Shown here: positions 33,287 to 41,877 of the stretch, in pieces
Position numbering within the stretch: the first letter of the stretch is position 1
Layout of the letters: each line of letters opens with the position of its first letter
Notes under the pieces: model-generated
The model's database searches: none
What the model saw: only the letters and a program-made list of their open reading frames with translations
What the model was told of the DNA's origin: nothing
Translations under genes and position numbers: made by a program
Assembly (NCBI GenBank): GCA_021779095.1
Contig: JAJYBI010000009.1
Span: forward strand, 1 to 64,000
Direction of reading: 5' to 3'
Source of the DNA: Deltaproteobacteria bacterium
GTDB lineage: Bacteria; Desulfobacterota; Desulfuromonadia; Geobacterales; JAJYBI01
Length of the DNA: 64,000 bases

Positions 33287-35209
33287 TCAGTGCCCCCTGA
33301 GCCTGCGCACGGTCTCCAGATTGCTCCGCAACTGCGGATCGCCCGGATAGTACCGAAGCCCCCGGAGCAGGAGAGTTTCCGCCCGCTTCCGGTCCCCCCG
33401 TTCCAGTGCGATCTGCGCCAGGGTCGTGAGGGTCGAACGCGAACGCGGCGTCAGATCAAGCAGCCGCTGGAAGGTCGTGTCCGCCTGCGCCAGATCTCCC
33501 GCCTCAAGCTGCAGCAGCCCCAGGTGCGTGAGCGTGAACCGGTTTTCCCAGCTCCGGCTCGCCCGTTCCATGAGCTTCATCCTCAGCGCGGGGTACAGCC
33601 CCGCACGGTCGAGGAAGAGAAAGATGTTCTCCATGTTGGGATAATTGGTTGCCCGTGCCACGAGGGATGCGATCTCCCCCTCCGTCACCGCCGGCGGCTG
33701 CCGCGGATAGTCGGCACGCAGCCAGAACGAAGCGGCGTAATCCAGATACACCAGCCGCCACTGCGGATCCCGGACAAGCATGGGGAGCAGGCCGGCGGCA
33801 TCGGCGGAGCCGTTTTCGATGAGGAGCCCCCGGAACCCGTACCTCTGCTGGAGCGCGTTCCAGCGTGCCGGCTGAACGGACGCATCGGCGGCGGCCGCGT
33901 ACACGGAAAGCAGCTGATCGGGGTCGTACGCCTCGAAGCGGCCGTCGAAAAACGGTATCCGCCGCGGATAGCCGTGGAACTCGTAAAAGCCGCCCAGGCT
34001 CTGCGAGTTGAACACCGGGGCGGTGAACTCCAGCCGGTCGAGCAGCCGCGGCAGCCCCAGCGGGACGTAGTCGGCCGAGAGCCCCAGGCCGAACTCGTGG
34101 GGCGCCAGAATCCGGACCTGCTCCCATGCCGGGCGGGGCGACCAGACGAGCAGGGCGACGACAGCCGCGACGCCGGTTGCCGCCAGGCTGGCCCGGCGGT
34201 AGCGCGCAAGGTCGACGAGCGACAGCAATTCCGCCGCCAGGGGGGCCGCGACCACCGCGAACAGCGGCACATTGCGGATGCCGGTCAAAGACGTCACGAA
34301 CATGGCGACGACGATCAGTATCCGCGCCGCCGGCAGCTCTCCCTTCCGGCGCCAGACGACGGCAACGAAGGAACTGACCAGGCAGGCGACCAGGAGGTAA
34401 TAGAACCAGAACGCGATGGTTGTCCGGCCGACCTCCCCGAACGGCGACGCCATGTCGTACATCCCCCGGAACACCCTCGACGAGGCGGGACTCACCTCGG
34501 TCATCAGCAGCCAGGCGAACTTCAGCGTCTCCAGGGGGCCGGGGGTGATCAGACAGCCGATCGACACCGCGCCGAGCAGATACGCGAGGCTGCGCGCCTC
34601 GGCAAACCGCCGCTGCCGCCAGCCGCGGATGAGTGCCTCGGCGAGATAGCAGCCGACCAGAAACGGGCCGATCACGAATATCCCGTGGGCATTCGTCCAG
34701 ATCACCTGCAGGCACGCAAGCAGGGCCACGCCGGACAGGGAACGGTATCTCTCCTCCTGCAGCCACCAGTAGTAGATGGAAAGCACGAGAACGGAGACGA
34801 GCTCGGGGCGTATGGTAAAACGGTCTTCACAGGCGAGGGCCGTCACCAGCACCAGCAGCCACGACACGGCAGCCGGACACCGGACGCGGCAGGCGCGGTA
34901 CACGAAGGCAAACGTCCCCCCCCACAAGAGGAGCTGCAGCGCCTGCAGCCACCAGAACCCCGCAAACCGGTAGCCGGCGGCCGCGATCACCTGGAACAGC
35001 CACTGGGAATCGTGATACGGCCGGCCATAGTTCAGCAGACTGAACCTGTCCACCGCGGGCAAGGCACCATGGTTGAGGATGTAGTTCCCCATGGCCAGGT
35101 GAAACCATATGTCGTATTCGGAAATCCGGCGGATGAGGAAAAAGCCGATGACCGCGACGACCGGCAGCGCGATCCGGAGTTGGGACGTTTTGTCGTTGGT
35201 TTTTGTCAT
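33287..35209 (-). CDS. large GT-C-like membrane protein with TPR C-terminus
   Basis: A 640-residue protein. It starts MTKTNDKTSQLRIALPVVAV and has ~10 membrane helices up to residue ~345, with an acidic first loop (SEYDIWFHLAMGNYILNHGA; DRFSLLNYGRPYHDSQW) typical of a GT-C fold family that is usually annotated as hypothetical. Residues ~390-490 are extracytoplasmic with no clear motif. The last ~90 residues are TPRs (QADTTFQRLLDLTPRSRSTL, KRAETLLLRGLRYYPGDPQL). It lacks the DUF1736 signature of its neighbours, so the activity may differ. It is in the same orientation as the other island genes, with 106-116-bp gaps on each side. Confidence 0.65.
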   Translation of the reverse strand: MTKTNDKTSQLRIALPVVAVIGFFLIRRISEYDIWFHLAMGNYILNHGALPAVDRFSLLNYGRPYHDSQWLFQVIAAAGYRFAGFWWLQALQLLLWGGTFAFVYRACRVRCPAAVSWLLVLVTALACEDRFTIRPELVSVLVLSIYYWWLQEERYRSLSGVALLACLQVIWTNAHGIFVIGPFLVGCYLAEALIRGWRQRRFAEARSLAYLLGAVSIGCLITPGPLETLKFAWLLMTEVSPASSRVFRGMYDMASPFGEVGRTTIAFWFYYLLVACLVSSFVAVVWRRKGELPAARILIVVAMFVTSLTGIRNVPLFAVVAAPLAAELLSLVDLARYRRASLAATGVAAVVALLVWSPRPAWEQVRILAPHEFGLGLSADYVPLGLPRLLDRLEFTAPVFNSQSLGGFYEFHGYPRRIPFFDGRFEAYDPDQLLSVYAAAADASVQPARWNALQQRYGFRGLLIENGSADAAGLLPMLVRDPQWRLVYLDYAASFWLRADYPRQPPAVTEGEIASLVARATNYPNMENIFLFLDRAGLYPALRMKLMERASRSWENRFTLTHLGLLQLEAGDLAQADTTFQRLLDLTPRSRSTLTTLAQIALERGDRKRAETLLLRGLRYYPGDPQLRSNLETVRRLRGH

Positions 35210-35325
35210 TGCGCCTCGGAAGATGCGGAGCGACCTGCAACTGCGGTACGCCAGTGTACCACCGAGCCGGACGACGCATCAACAGTTAACGTTGTTGCAG
35301 CGGGGAACCGGGCCGGCGACACCGC

Positions 35326-36966
35326 TCACCGCCGATCGATCCAGACGATCGGCCCCTGCTCGTCCCCGGCCCGCGCGAAGTCCTCTGCGGCCTCTTTCGC
35401 CATCCCGAGCGCTTCCAGGGCGAGCCCGCGGTGATAATAATACGTGGGATCGGGGAGCATGGAGATCGCGGCGGTGAAGTCCCGGACGGCCGCGCGGTAA
35501 TCCCCTTTAGCACGGTAGGATTCGCCGCGGAACGCGTACAGGTTGTAGACGGTGTCGCGGAACCCCCCCGTCACGCGGTCGATCGCCGTCGAAAAGTCGC
35601 GGATCGCCGCATCGTACTCCCCTTCTGCATGATACACCCGTCCCCGTTCCTTGTAGGCGATGACCTCGGGATCGACCTCGATCACCCGTGTCCAGAACGT
35701 CTCCGGGCTCTTCCAGACGTCGATGAGCCGTACCGTCAGCACCGCATGCCAGGCGAGCAGCGCGCAAACCGCCCCGGGAAGCAGGTAGCGAACGGCGCCG
35801 CGATTACCCCATCGTTCCCGGGCCGCCACCACGATGACGGCGGCGGCGATACTCGGCGCAATGGCGGAAAGGTAGGTAAAGCGGGCCGCATACGCCTGGT
35901 CGCCGTTCTGGAAGAACGCCAGTACCGGCAGAAGCGGGAGCAGGAAGGCCGCCCAGGTCGCGCCGACCCAGTGCCGCTTCCTGCCGGCGACGACACACGC
36001 GCAGCAGAACAGCAGGGCAACCGCCGTCGTGACGGTGAAGTAATCGGGGATGGGGTCCGGGATCATCCGGTAGGGAACGATCCCCACCGGCCAGAGGAAC
36101 AGCCGGCAGTATGCGAAGATCGCGTTGCCGGACACCACCAGCCGCTGGCCGAACGGGAAATACGCGTACGGAACGAGATAGTTGCTCTGACCGGCGAGAT
36201 AGAACGTCAGCATCGACATCGCCACCGAAACCGCCAGGAACGGGACCTTTTCCAGCAGCATTCTCCGGACGTTTCCCGTCCGCAGCCGCCCCAGGGGATA
36301 CCAGTCCGCAACCAGCAGCATGGCGGGGAGCACGACGCTCACGGACTTCGCCATCAGCGACAGCACGAACAGGACGAGGGAGAGGAGATACGCGTGCAGG
36401 GCGGCTCTTCCGCCGCGCTCCTCCCGTATCCGCGCGTATCGCAGATACAAGAGCAGCGCCCCCAGGGTAAAGATGCCGTTCAGCACGTCCTTGCGCTCGG
36501 TAACCCAGGCCACCGACTCGACCCGCAGCGGATGCATCCCCCAGAAAAGGCCGGCGAGGAGCAGCAGCCACCCCCTGGAGCGCCCCGCATCCGGCACCGC
36601 CGTCTCCCCGATCCCCGCGGCGGTACAGAGCCGGTCGGCCAGCAGCACGACCAGCACGACATTGACGGCATGCAGCACGATATTCGTCAGATGATAGCCG
36701 GTGGGGTTCACCCCCCAGAAGCGATGGTCGACGGCCAGGGAAATCCAGGTCAGCGGCATCCACCACCCCTCGTACGGGCGGGTGAACGCGTCGACGAGCA
36801 TCGCCCCGTCCAGTCGCCCGAGGAGGGGGTTGTTCAGGATGTAGACCGGATCGTCGTAGTTGACGAAGCCGCAGGAAAGGCTCTTCAGGTAGACGAGCAG
36901 GCAGATCAAGCCGGCCGCTGCGGCCACCAGCCAGGTTGCGCCGGGTATTCGCGTCGGACGGCTCAC
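35326..36966 (-). CDS. TMTC-like membrane glycosyltransferase with short TPR region
   Basis: A 546-residue DUF1736-type protein. It starts at a GTG that overlaps the BNR-protein stop by 4 bp (GTGA). Motifs: LSCGFVNYDDPVYILNNPLL, HPLRVESVAWVTERKDVLNG, AYAARFTYLSAIAP. The C-terminal ~110 residues carry two or three TPRs (AIRDFSTAIDRVTGG, AVRDFTAAISMLPDPTYYYH), shorter than in the 615-621-residue pair. The coupling with a secreted beta-propeller-like protein suggests that protein is an acceptor or partner; this is inferred. Confidence 0.75.
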   Translation of the reverse strand: MSRPTRIPGATWLVAAAAGLICLLVYLKSLSCGFVNYDDPVYILNNPLLGRLDGAMLVDAFTRPYEGWWMPLTWISLAVDHRFWGVNPTGYHLTNIVLHAVNVVLVVLLADRLCTAAGIGETAVPDAGRSRGWLLLLAGLFWGMHPLRVESVAWVTERKDVLNGIFTLGALLLYLRYARIREERGGRAALHAYLLSLVLFVLSLMAKSVSVVLPAMLLVADWYPLGRLRTGNVRRMLLEKVPFLAVSVAMSMLTFYLAGQSNYLVPYAYFPFGQRLVVSGNAIFAYCRLFLWPVGIVPYRMIPDPIPDYFTVTTAVALLFCCACVVAGRKRHWVGATWAAFLLPLLPVLAFFQNGDQAYAARFTYLSAIAPSIAAAVIVVAARERWGNRGAVRYLLPGAVCALLAWHAVLTVRLIDVWKSPETFWTRVIEVDPEVIAYKERGRVYHAEGEYDAAIRDFSTAIDRVTGGFRDTVYNLYAFRGESYRAKGDYRAAVRDFTAAISMLPDPTYYYHRGLALEALGMAKEAAEDFARAGDEQGPIVWIDRR

Positions 36967-38165
36967 TGTTCTTTCGTAAAATACGCCTGGTTTTCGTCGG
37001 TTCCGACCGCTCCACGGGTCAGCACCCCCGCCTTGCCGTGCGCGTCAAGCACGATATTCACCGACGTTTCCTGGGGTATCGTCAGGATCTGCTGCCAGTT
37101 CCGGCCATCCACGCTCCTGAATATCATGGCATCTTCGGAGAGCGGCGCCTCGATCTCGTGCCCGACACCGACGGTCAACGTTTTGTCCGCCCCCACCGCG
37201 ATGCTCGCATGTTTGGACGGCTTGACCTCCGTCACCGTCTGAGACGTCCAGGAGCGGCCGCCGTTGCCGCTCGTGTAGACGTCGAGGGATTTGTTGTTGA
37301 TGAGGGTGCTGGCGATGTACACGTTGTTCGCATCGTAGGCCGCAATACTCATGGAGCCCCTATCCCCGACAGGTGACGGGGGGATCACGTCGACCGGTTT
37401 CGACCACGCCTTCTTGCCCGCACGCCTCTTTACGTACGCGACGCCGATCCGGCCGGCGCCGCTCGTGCGGAGATACGCCACGTGCAGATTGCCGTTCTTG
37501 TCCAGTGCGGCATCGACGCTCCTGCCGTCGCCGGTGGTAGTTACACCGGGGATCTGCACCGGCTTGGAAAAGATGAACTTGGGCGCGTGCGCCGTCACGT
37601 AATACACATGACCGCCGTTTCCCGTAAAGAGGACATCGATCTCCCCTCTCCTGCTTGCGACGGCCAGCAGGCTATTGATGTCGGTGACGGAGCCGCTGAT
37701 TCGCAGCGGTTTGTGCCAGTCTTTGAAGTCCGAGACGTCCGCCCGCGCGTAATACACACCGCCGATCGTTCCCGACGCCTTGTCGGGCTGCACGGTCCAG
37801 ACGGCATGGACCGTCTTCTTCGTGGAACCGGCGACGGCCACGCTCGCGTTGTGGTCGAGCAGACCGATCATCCTGCTGTCGATCATCGTCGGCGTCGCGG
37901 CCAGTTCTCCGTCGGTCGACACCTTCGTCACGATCAGACGCTCGTCAAGCCCATTTTGACCGCGCTCGACGGAAACAACATAGAAGTCCCGGCCGTCCGT
38001 CGCCATTATCTTGGCCCCGGGGGCGGATGAATCGCCAGAAAGAAGCTTCTGGGACGCACTGAAGGAAGACGGTTCCTGTGCGAAGCCCCTCCCTCCCATG
38101 GACACGGCAACGACCAAGCACAATGCCGCCCCGAACAACAGCTTACCGTTGGAATATCTGCTCAT
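36963..38165 (-). CDS. secreted BNR/sialidase-like beta-propeller protein
   Basis: A 400-residue exported protein. The start at 38165 has a strong AAGGGAGG site, and the signal peptide ends near GGRGFAQEPS. The mature region shows repeated beta-blades (GNLHVAYLRTSGAGRIGVAY, NKSLDVYTSGNGGRSWTSQT, FRSVDGRNWQQILT) with Asp-box-like SxDGxxW elements, the hallmark of BNR/sialidase propellers. Sialidase catalytic Arg and Tyr are not evident, so hydrolytic activity is doubtful and a binding role more likely. The gene is co-translated with the downstream TMTC-like gene and has 201 bp of upstream spacer that may include a promoter. Confidence 0.72.
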   Translation of the reverse strand: MSRYSNGKLLFGAALCLVVAVSMGGRGFAQEPSSFSASQKLLSGDSSAPGAKIMATDGRDFYVVSVERGQNGLDERLIVTKVSTDGELAATPTMIDSRMIGLLDHNASVAVAGSTKKTVHAVWTVQPDKASGTIGGVYYARADVSDFKDWHKPLRISGSVTDINSLLAVASRRGEIDVLFTGNGGHVYYVTAHAPKFIFSKPVQIPGVTTTGDGRSVDAALDKNGNLHVAYLRTSGAGRIGVAYVKRRAGKKAWSKPVDVIPPSPVGDRGSMSIAAYDANNVYIASTLINNKSLDVYTSGNGGRSWTSQTVTEVKPSKHASIAVGADKTLTVGVGHEIEAPLSEDAMIFRSVDGRNWQQILTIPQETSVNIVLDAHGKAGVLTRGAVGTDENQAYFTKEQ

Positions 38166-38366
38166 AACGCCTCCCTTGACTCTCATTTCGTTTAGTCGAT
38201 CAACCGGAAACCGTACGCGTCCCGATGAATCCGTCGTTCTCACCTGAAGTATACCCATTACATGACCGCCATGCACCTGAAAGAACCGCCGCCGTTTCCC
38301 GGCCAGGCAGCCGGGCCGGATTCGCCGCCCGCCGGCCGGGGACCGGTCTGCCACCGGTCGAACGGT

Positions 38367-40010
38367 TCATTCCCAGTACCACTGGATGGGGGTTGCGTCC
38401 CCCTGCGACCGACGGAAATCCTCGGCCGCTTCCTTGTCCCTCCCCAGCCGCTGCAATGCAATCCCGCGGAAATGATAGTAGTTCCTCCGGGGGTACATCT
38501 CGATTGCCGTCGTGAAATCGCCCACCGCCTCCTGATTGAGACCGGCGGTGAGATATGCCGCACCTCGAAAGGCGTAGAGATAGTAGATGAGCGGCATGCG
38601 GTTCCCGGCGGCGATCCCGATGGCCGCCGAGAAGTCTGCGATGGCGGCGGCATAGTTCCCCGTTTCATAGTAGTAGCAGCCGCGGTTGAAATACGACCTG
38701 CCGAGCGGATGATACTCGATGACCCGCGTCCAGAGCGTTCCGGTATTCTTCCAGATGCCGATGAGCCGTTCCGTCGTAACGGCATACCACACGGTAACGG
38801 CGAGCAGCGCCGTCACCAGCGGAACGCGCAGCAGCCTGCGCCGTTTCGCGCAGGCCCGCCCCGCGGCAATCGCGACGACGATACAGGGCGCGACGGACGG
38901 CAGGTAGGTATATCGGGCGGCATACGCCTGATCCGCATTCTGGAAGAACGCCAGCACCGGCAGAAGCGGCAGGAGGAACAGGAACCAGGTCACGACGGCA
39001 GGCGCTCGCTGCCTGCAGGCAGCGATGGAAAGCAGGGCGGCGCTGACGACCACGATCGTATGCACGGTGTAGGAAAGCGGCAGGTGCGCCGGGATCACAT
39101 ACAGCGGCACGATATCCGTCGGGACGAGCTCCAGCCGGATGTACTCGAACAGTGCGTTCCCCGAAACGAGTATCCTTTCGACGAACGACAGGTTGGCCAT
39201 GCTGGCGAGGATGTGCAGACGGGACGCGACATAGAGCGACAGCGCGGAGAACGCGAACGAGAGCAGGAAAAACGGCACCTTCTCCGCAAGGATACGCGGC
39301 AGCCGCTCTTGTCGCTGGCGCTGCAAAGGATACCAGTCCAGAACCAGGAGCATGGCCGGCACGACGACGCTGACCGGCTTTGCCATCAGCGAGCAGGCAA
39401 ACAACGCCAGCGATGCCAGGTACAGCCATGATGAACGCCCTGCGCCCGTCTCCCGCCACCGCACATAGCGGAGATAGCAGAACACGGCCCCGAGGGTAAA
39501 CAGGCCGTTCAGCACGTCCTTGCGCTCCGCCACCCACGCCACCGACTCCACCCGAAGCGGGTGGATACCCCACAGAAGCCCGGCCGCCAGCAGCATGCCG
39601 GCGCGCAGACGCGGGGAAAGCCCTTCGCCGCCAGTGGAGCGGACCAGCTCATCGGCGATCAGGACCACGATCCCCGTATTGACCGCATGGAGCAGGATGT
39701 TGGTCAGGTGGTACCCCAGCGGGTTGACCCCCCAGAAATGGTAGTCGACGGCGAACGAAAGCCAGGTCAACGGCATCCAGAGGTCGATGGCGTACGAACT
39801 GCATGCCCAGGCGATCAGCTTTCCGTCGAGATGACGAATCGCTCTGTTCTGCACGACGTACCCCAGGTCGTCCCAGTTGACGAACCCGCACTGCAGGGCC
39901 TTCAGGAACACCGCCAGACAGAGCAGCGCCGTCACGGCCGCAACCGCCATGACGGGGCGTCCGCCGGCGACCTGCCGTTTTCCGGATGCATCGCCTGCCT
40001 GCGTCACCAT
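38367..40010 (-). CDS. TMTC-like membrane glycosyltransferase with short TPR region
   Basis: A 547-residue paralogue of 35326-36966. Motifs: LQCGFVNWDDLGYVVQNRAI, HPLRVESVAWVAERKDVLNG, QAYAARYTYLPSVAP. Short TPR-like C-terminus (AIADFSAAIGIAAGN, AVGDFTTAIEMYPRRNYYHF). The start at 40010 is 6 bp after the GT39 stop. With 35326-36966 it forms a second pair, distinct from the 615-621 pair in length and in the helix-1 loop, so the island contains two TMTC subtypes. Confidence 0.75.
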   Translation of the reverse strand: MVTQAGDASGKRQVAGGRPVMAVAAVTALLCLAVFLKALQCGFVNWDDLGYVVQNRAIRHLDGKLIAWACSSYAIDLWMPLTWLSFAVDYHFWGVNPLGYHLTNILLHAVNTGIVVLIADELVRSTGGEGLSPRLRAGMLLAAGLLWGIHPLRVESVAWVAERKDVLNGLFTLGAVFCYLRYVRWRETGAGRSSWLYLASLALFACSLMAKPVSVVVPAMLLVLDWYPLQRQRQERLPRILAEKVPFFLLSFAFSALSLYVASRLHILASMANLSFVERILVSGNALFEYIRLELVPTDIVPLYVIPAHLPLSYTVHTIVVVSAALLSIAACRQRAPAVVTWFLFLLPLLPVLAFFQNADQAYAARYTYLPSVAPCIVVAIAAGRACAKRRRLLRVPLVTALLAVTVWYAVTTERLIGIWKNTGTLWTRVIEYHPLGRSYFNRGCYYYETGNYAAAIADFSAAIGIAAGNRMPLIYYLYAFRGAAYLTAGLNQEAVGDFTTAIEMYPRRNYYHFRGIALQRLGRDKEAAEDFRRSQGDATPIQWYWE

Positions 40011-40016
40011 CCGTTT

Positions 40017-41603
40017 CTACCGTCCATCGATCGTCCCCTTCCCCAGGTCATAGACGAATATGCTGTACCCGATCTTCGCAACGGGCTGGTACTGCAAAAG
40101 CCATTTGTAGGTATCCCTGTCATCCAGATAGAGCCCCTGCAGATTCGTGGCGCTGATGGCAAACGGCTGGCCGGGATGCAATCGCGCGACACGGTCCGGA
40201 TCGGGGTTGTACAGGTAATAGCTCGGCATCCAGTCATACGCGATGCCGTACCGTGCCGGCGAATCCATGCCGAAATAGCTGAGGCTGATCCTCGGGATAT
40301 GGTGCTCCGCCATATAGCGCTGCAGCCCCTTCAGATCCTGTCCCCAGTCGAGATTGCTGTCGACGAGATATTCATACCCGTTTCCGGGTCCGCCGACGAA
40401 CTCGTTGAAATAGGCGAGATAGTGCGGCGCGCAGCCGATAAGGGCGACGACCTGCCAGAGGGCGGCGACGCCCGCACCGTACCGCACCCGTTTCCCGCAC
40501 GCAGCCAGGCTCCCGGCAAGGACGAAGATGAACGGATAGACCGGCAGGATATACCGGATACCGATCGACTGGTGCTCGATGCTGAAGAACCCCGCGACGA
40601 CCAGGATCGGTAGGACGAGAAACAGCGTGTCGGTCCGGTCCGTTACCGGTTTCGCCATCCACAGGTACAGGGCGGCGACGAACAGGACGATGACCGGCAC
40701 AGGCGTCTTGATGAGAAACGCAACGATATCGTAATACCACCAGCCGTGGGTCGAGTACTGCCCCATGAGAAATGCCGCATGCCCCCGTGCGGCGTGGGCG
40801 AGCTGATAGCGTATCCCCTGCAGATAGGGCGTTATGTCGAAAAAATAGGCCGAAAGAAACAGGAGGGCCGCCACGGCCAGCGCCACGGCCAGCGCCGGCA
40901 CCGGGTTCCTTTTATCCCGGCGGGCGACGAGCAGGGCATATGCCGCCAGGAGCGGCAGCAGCAGTACGGCCGTGAACTTCGCCAGCAGGGCAAGCCCGAG
41001 GGAGATGCCGGCCGACACCCGGTTGCGCAGCCGGTCGTCCCTCCTGCAACGCCACAGATAATAGACCGTCATGAAGAAAAAGGCCGTCAGGGGGAGATCG
41101 GGCACGATCAGACCGGCATAGGCGAGGATGGTCGGGCTGAACACGTACAGGACGAGCGAGAGGAACCCGCCCGCGGTGCCGTACAGCTCGCAGCTGAACC
41201 GGTAGACGTAGTACCCCAGCAGCACGCCGCACAGGGTGAACAGCAGCCGGGACGCGATCAGGAGCCGGTCGTTCGCGTTGTCGGCGGACGACAGCAGGAC
41301 CTGCCCGCGCAGCATATCCTCGTCGCCGAGAAAGTCCAGGTCCCTGGTCCTCCCGGGATACTCCCAGATACGCCGGTCCTCGTGCACGAACAGGAGCGGT
41401 ACGCTGTTTAAGTAGTAGGACAGGGGCGGATGGAGAATGGAGCCCATGATGTCCCACCGGTGCTGCAGGAGGAGGTACTTTCCGATGCCGAAGTAGTTGA
41501 CCTCATCGAACGTAGCCGACTGGGAGCGGATACTCACCGTCGAAAGGGCAAGAAACGTCGAGAGCAGGACGACCAAAATCCCCCTTCGTGCCGAATCTGT
41601 CAT
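40017..41603 (-). CDS. GT39-type (ArnT/PMT-like) membrane glycosyltransferase
   Basis: A 528-residue protein. The first extracytoplasmic loop carries the catalytic-type motif ATFDEVNYFGIGKYL, followed by ILHPPLSYYLN, typical of the PMT_2/ArnT family that transfers sugar from polyprenyl phosphate to lipid A or protein. About 11 membrane helices follow, then a periplasmic C-terminal domain of ~150 residues (SNLDWGQDLKGLQRYMAEHH). It is the first gene of the island operon, 120 bp from the peptide gene at 41724, with a terminator between them. A protein or lipid acceptor cannot be decided from sequence. Confidence 0.82.
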   Translation of the reverse strand: MTDSARRGILVVLLSTFLALSTVSIRSQSATFDEVNYFGIGKYLLLQHRWDIMGSILHPPLSYYLNSVPLLFVHEDRRIWEYPGRTRDLDFLGDEDMLRGQVLLSSADNANDRLLIASRLLFTLCGVLLGYYVYRFSCELYGTAGGFLSLVLYVFSPTILAYAGLIVPDLPLTAFFFMTVYYLWRCRRDDRLRNRVSAGISLGLALLAKFTAVLLLPLLAAYALLVARRDKRNPVPALAVALAVAALLFLSAYFFDITPYLQGIRYQLAHAARGHAAFLMGQYSTHGWWYYDIVAFLIKTPVPVIVLFVAALYLWMAKPVTDRTDTLFLVLPILVVAGFFSIEHQSIGIRYILPVYPFIFVLAGSLAACGKRVRYGAGVAALWQVVALIGCAPHYLAYFNEFVGGPGNGYEYLVDSNLDWGQDLKGLQRYMAEHHIPRISLSYFGMDSPARYGIAYDWMPSYYLYNPDPDRVARLHPGQPFAISATNLQGLYLDDRDTYKWLLQYQPVAKIGYSIFVYDLGKGTIDGR

Positions 41604-41663
41604 AACGTCGTGTGACCTCGCCGGGGATTATTCAGGTTATGGCATACACCGTAGCAGGGTGCA

Positions 41664-41698
41664 CAAAAAAAAGGTGAGACGAACGTCCGCCTCACCTT
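41664..41698 (-). terminator. rho-independent terminator after peptide gene copy 2
   Basis: The 8-bp stem AAGGTGAG/CTCACCTT (41671-41678 and 41691-41698) with a 12-nt loop is followed on the minus strand by a run of eight T residues (A run at 41665-41672, partly overlapping the arm). It lies 25 bp past the TAA of the peptide gene, ending the ~14-kb cytochrome operon. Confidence 0.82.
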
Positions 41699-41723
41699 CC
41701 AATGGAAAAGTCACCGCAATGAA

Positions 41724-41783
41724 TTAGCAGGGGTGTACAACCGCGCTGCCAACTATCTTCGGTGTTACGTAGCTCTTTTTCAT
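41724..41783 (-). CDS. 19-residue conserved peptide, copy 2 (YxxPxI motif, C-terminal Cys)
   Basis: Twenty codons encoding MKKSYVTPKIVGSAVVHPC with AGGGGGTG before the ATG. It differs from copy 1 by one Arg-to-Lys change and by 12 synonymous codons, so the peptide itself is conserved even though the DNA has diverged. It is the last gene of the cytochrome operon, 94 bp after the 1264-residue cytochrome, and is followed by a terminator. The shared placement (operon end, after a secreted protein, before a terminator) in both copies suggests a common role. No membrane or export signal is present. A precursor of a modified peptide, a small regulator or a metal/thiol peptide are all possible; function is unknown. 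Confidence 0.82.
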   Translation of the reverse strand: MKKSYVTPKIVGSAVVHPC

Positions 41784-41844
41784 CTGGGCACCCCCTTTCG
41801 TGTTAGTCATGCCGTTACCAGGCTGGCAGATTGTGTGTGGCGAT

Positions 41845-41870
41845 GGAGGCGCCCGGTGACGGGCGCCTCC
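41845..41870 (-). other. strong intercistronic hairpin after the 1264-residue cytochrome gene
   Basis: Perfect 10-bp stem GGAGGCGCCC/GGGCGCCTCC with loop GGTGAC starts 8 bp past the stop. No T run follows, so it may be a transcript-processing or stabilising element, or a partial terminator, placed before the downstream peptide gene. Confidence 0.65.
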
Positions 41871-41877
41871 GCGACGG

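Noticed and set aside
33161..35434. A 757-codon plus-strand open frame opposite the GT-C-like membrane gene
   Set aside because: Antisense of a hydrophobic protein gives Gln/Arg/Pro-rich translation; no family match visible.
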